From: Acidimicrobiales bacterium
Lineage (GTDB): Bacteria > Actinomycetota > Acidimicrobiia > Acidimicrobiales > RAAP-2
Direction of reading: 5' to 3'
Length of the DNA: 36,548 nt
Assembly: GCA_017883135.1 (NCBI GenBank)
Contig: JADGOE010000029.1
Span: 1 to 36,548, forward strand
The notes beneath the pieces are model-generated. The model worked only from the letters and a program-made list of their open reading frames with translations. It searched no databases and was not told where the DNA came from. This document shows positions 34,027-36,548 of this stretch, piece by piece (the stretch's first letter is position 1; each line of letters starts with the position of its first letter). Position numbers and translations under genes: made by a program.

Positions 34027-35217
34027 CTACCGGCGTGACCACCAATCGGCTCCCGAGCGCAACGTGCCGCTCTCGACCAGCTGTCCACATGCTTCGGCCA
34101 CCGTGGCGATGGACAGGTCGGTGCGGATGAGGATGGTCTCGAAGGCGGTGGGCGTATCGTCGACCGCTTCCCACACCGCATGCTGGGAGGGGGTCAGCGA
34201 CGCCGCCGATGCTCCCTCCATGTCACCCGGTGCGACCGACCCGGTCGGGGACCGATCCGAGTGAGACCGGCCGGCGGGCGGGGGCTGCGGGTCCCCCGGC
34301 GTCAGGAGTGGCAGGGTACGGTCTCCCCGCCCAGCCCGGGCAAGTGAGACCGCCACCAGTACATCGGTGGCGTCGCGGACCGGGATGCACCCGTCGACCA
34401 ACAAGGCGTTGGTCCCGGCCGAGGCTCGGCTGCGGACCGAGCCGGGGACGGCGCACACGGGAATGGAGCGGCGGGCCGCAGCCTCCGCGGTGTACAGCGA
34501 CCCCCCTCCACTGTGGCTCTCGACCACGACCACCACGTCGGCGAGCGCGGCGATGATCCGGTTACGGGCCGGAAACACCCCCGGGTGCGGCTGTGTCCCG
34601 AGCGCCGACTCGGAGAGCACCGCCCCCCGTTCGGCCACTCGTGCCCAAAGGTCACCGTTGGAGGACGGATAGACGACATCGAGGCCGGTCCCCACGACGG
34701 CGACCGGAGGGGCGGCCACATCGGGCGGTCCGCTCATGGCCCCGGCATGGGCCGCCCCATCGATGCCCCGGGCCAGCCCCGACACCACGACGACGCCGTT
34801 GGCGGCCAACTCGCCGGCCAGCTCCGATGCCACCTGGCATCCGTAGTGGGTGGCCGAACGGGTCCCCACAATTGCCACTCGGGCCCTTCCCTCCACCACG
34901 GTCGGGTCTCCTCTGGCGAAGAGGACCGCGGGCGCCCCCGGGTCGCCGCTCAGCATCGACGGGTACCCGGCCGCGTCGGGCAGCAGGACCCGCACGCCCG
35001 CCCGGACGTAGCGCTGCCCGACAGCTCCGGCCTCGGTCCTCTTCGCCGGTAGTGCGAACTTCCGACGAGGGTCGGCCGGATGGGTACCCGCCCGCACCGC
35101 TTGCCAGGCCACTGCCGGACCGAATCCGTCCAGCAGCTTCGCCAGGCGCACCGGCGTCATGCCGGGGAGACCGGCCAACGCCGCGGCGTGGGACTCGGCG
35201 TCGGCGAGGCCGTTCAT
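34027..35217 (-). CDS. dprA: DNA-processing protein DprA
   Basis: DprA loads RecA on incoming single-stranded DNA in natural transformation and is also widely kept in non-competent bacteria. 396 residues. A helical N-terminal domain (ALAGLPGMTPVRLAKLLDGF) precedes the Rossmann core VAIVGTRSATHYG, VVVVSGLARGIDGAAHAGAM, GTGLDVVYPSSN and FPARNRIIAALADVVVVVES. The C-terminal winged helix (LTPSQHAVWEAVDDTPTAFE) is also present. Its ATG overlaps the yifB stop (ATGA at 35214-35217), so the two are coupled. Confidence 0.95.
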   Translation of the reverse strand: MNGLADAESHAAALAGLPGMTPVRLAKLLDGFGPAVAWQAVRAGTHPADPRRKFALPAKRTEAGAVGQRYVRAGVRVLLPDAAGYPSMLSGDPGAPAVLFARGDPTVVEGRARVAIVGTRSATHYGCQVASELAGELAANGVVVVSGLARGIDGAAHAGAMSGPPDVAAPPVAVVGTGLDVVYPSSNGDLWARVAERGAVLSESALGTQPHPGVFPARNRIIAALADVVVVVESHSGGGSLYTAEAAARRSIPVCAVPGSVRSRASAGTNALLVDGCIPVRDATDVLVAVSLARAGRGDRTLPLLTPGDPQPPPAGRSHSDRSPTGSVAPGDMEGASAASLTPSQHAVWEAVDDTPTAFETILIRTDLSIATVAEACGQLVESGTLRSGADWWSRR

Positions 35218-36548
35218 CGGATCCCGCTTCCGAGCAGCAGGTGGCGTCGGCTGCGGAGCAGCAGGGCCTCACGGACCTGTCGCTCCTCGATGACCTCGCC
35301 GGCCTCGTCGAGATCGGCGATCGTCCGAGCCAGCCGATGCACGCGGTGCAGCCCGCGCGCGCTGAGTGATCCGGCCCGGACCTGCCGCTCGACGATCCGG
35401 GAGGCGGCACTGCTCATTGGAGCACTTTCGTCGAGGCCGTGGGCAGCAAGGTCGGCATTTACATCCACGCCACGGTCGGCGGCTCGCACACGGGCCCGGT
35501 CCACCCGGGCGGCCACGGTCGCCGAGTCCTCCTCCGAAGACCGCCCGAACAGTTCGTCGACCTGAGGTCGGTCGACCCGGATGGCGATGTCGAAACGATC
35601 GAGGAACGGAGCCGACAGCCGCCGGACGTAACGCTCCCGTGCTGCGTTGCTGCACCGGCAGGCCCCGGGGGCTCCACCTTCGCCGCACGGACAGGGGTTC
35701 ATGGCTCCGACCAGGATGAATCGGGCCGGGAAGGTGGTCGAACCCCGGGCTCGGCTGACTCGCACCTGACCGTCCTCGAGCGGCTGGCGGAGCGCATCGA
35801 GGACCACCGCGGGGAACTCTCCGAGCTCGTCGAGGAAGAGGACCCCGCCATGGGACAGGCTGATCTCACCCGGGCGCATCCAGGTGGTCCCGCCACCGAT
35901 CATCGCCACCGGAGACACCCCGTGATGGGGGGAGCGAAAGGGTGGGTCCTCGATCAACCCCCCGGGGGGCAACGGGATGCCGGCCACCGAATGGACCCGG
36001 GTGACCTCGAGAGCCGTGGTTCGCTCGAGCCGGGGCAGCAGCCCGGGAAGGCGATTGGCCAGCATGGTCTTCCCCGAGCCCGGCGGACCGACCAGCAGGA
36101 GATGGTGCCCGCCGGCCGCAGCCACCTCCAGCGCCCGGCGAGCAAGTCGTTGCCCCCGGACGTCGGACAGGTCGGCGGCGGGTCGGCGGTCGACGGGCAC
36201 CGTCGCGGCGCCCGCCGATCCTCGGGGCATGGTGCAGGATTCACCCCAGGGCACGCGACCCGACAGCCGGTCGACCAGGTTGGCGAGGGTGCAGGACACC
36301 CGGACATCGCATCCCCCGGCCAGCGATGCCTCGCGCCCGCTCTCCTCGGGCACCACCAGTCGGTTTCCGCGGAGCGTCCCGGCCAGCACGACGGTGCCCG
36401 GCACCCCCCGCAGCGAGCCGTCGAGGCCCAGTTCGCCGACGAAGGCGATGCCCTCCACCGACCCGAGCGGAAGAACACCCGAAGCCACCAGCACCCCGAT
36501 CGCGATGGGCAGGTCGAGACCCGCACCTCCCTTGCGCATCCCGGAGGG
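35214..36548 (-). CDS. YifB/ComM Mg-chelatase-like AAA+ ATPase, 5' end cut by window edge
   Basis: A hexameric AAA+ helicase of the YifB/ComM family, which promotes branch migration during recombination of transformed DNA. The window starts inside it: the first residues, PSGMRKGGAGLDLPIAIGVL, correspond to the LRKxGxxxDLP motif after the Lon-like N-terminus, so perhaps 60-80 residues are missing. Walker A is GPPGSGKT, Walker B GGVLFLDELGEF, and MNPCPCG with the Cys pair (CRC) is the family zinc-like loop. The arginine region APFLDRFDIAIRV follows. Its stop overlaps the dprA start. Confidence 0.93.
   Translation of the reverse strand, partial: PSGMRKGGAGLDLPIAIGVLVASGVLPLGSVEGIAFVGELGLDGSLRGVPGTVVLAGTLRGNRLVVPEESGREASLAGGCDVRVSCTLANLVDRLSGRVPWGESCTMPRGSAGAATVPVDRRPAADLSDVRGQRLARRALEVAAAGGHHLLLVGPPGSGKTMLANRLPGLLPRLERTTALEVTRVHSVAGIPLPPGGLIEDPPFRSPHHGVSPVAMIGGGTTWMRPGEISLSHGGVLFLDELGEFPAVVLDALRQPLEDGQVRVSRARGSTTFPARFILVGAMNPCPCGEGGAPGACRCSNAARERYVRRLSAPFLDRFDIAIRVDRPQVDELFGRSSEEDSATVAARVDRARVRAADRGVDVNADLAAHGLDESAPMSSAASRIVERQVRAGSLSARGLHRVHRLARTIADLDEAGEVIEERQVREALLLRSRRHLLLGSGIR

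Overview
The window is a dense, GC-rich stretch of actinobacterial chromosome. Several features point to Actinobacteria: a mycothiol S-conjugate amidase (Mca), three luciferase-like (F420-type) oxidoreductases, two cytochrome P450s, a pspA-pspAA-htpX-pspAB operon, and frequent GTG starts. Secreted proteins with repeats of the type [16 protein letters not shown], together with several lineage-specific small proteins, make an Acidimicrobiia-like organism my best guess. That placement is inference. I saw no rRNA, tRNA, insertion sequence, prophage or CRISPR array.

Layout. 1-4346 (-): a very large secreted repeat protein (IPT/TIG repeats, a seven-blade YVTN propeller, a PKD domain), broken by a one-base frameshift at about 1648 and running off the left edge. 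4666-6159 (+): a membrane diguanylate cyclase. 6230-8395 (-): a PIG-L/LmbE deacetylase coupled to a 56-residue protein that was missed as too short, a small conserved protein, and a DedA membrane protein. 8484-11449 (+): an alpha/beta hydrolase, an Fe-S RecB-like nuclease, a PAP2 phosphatase and a DsbA-like protein. 11486-14086: two luciferase-like oxidoreductases (-) flanking purE (+). 14123-16090 (+): a small basic protein, a YdjC/ChbG deacetylase and a one-TM protein. 16077-17446 (-): an SCP2-like protein and Mca.

17514-20165 (+): the envelope-stress operon pspA-pspAA-htpX-pspAB. It is followed by an ACT-domain gene (+) and, convergently, by P450-P450-pterin dehydratase (-). 23599-29206 (-): an ABC metal importer (binding protein, ATPase, two permeases), a Fur-family regulator and fumarase. 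A Fur-type inverted repeat sits inside the promoter spacer of the binding-protein gene, so the operon probably encodes its own metal-sensing repressor. 29294-30855 (-): endonuclease IV and a YdeI-like protein. 30940-31650 (+): a second secreted repeat protein, interrupted by an in-frame TAG. Then a GNAT acetyltransferase (+), a third luciferase-like oxidoreductase (-), a prepilin-like protein (+), and dprA with yifB/comM (-), the last truncated by the right edge.

Most of the window is ordinary housekeeping and stress chromosome. I did not find a convincing new multi-gene system. The points most worth a second look are the self-regulated metal operon with its unusual metal-ligand set, the frameshifted and stop-interrupted surface-repeat genes at the two edges, a palindrome over the -10 box of a P450 gene, the ATGA-coupled 56-residue protein, and the pilin-like gene beside dprA-yifB that lacks the usual Glu5.
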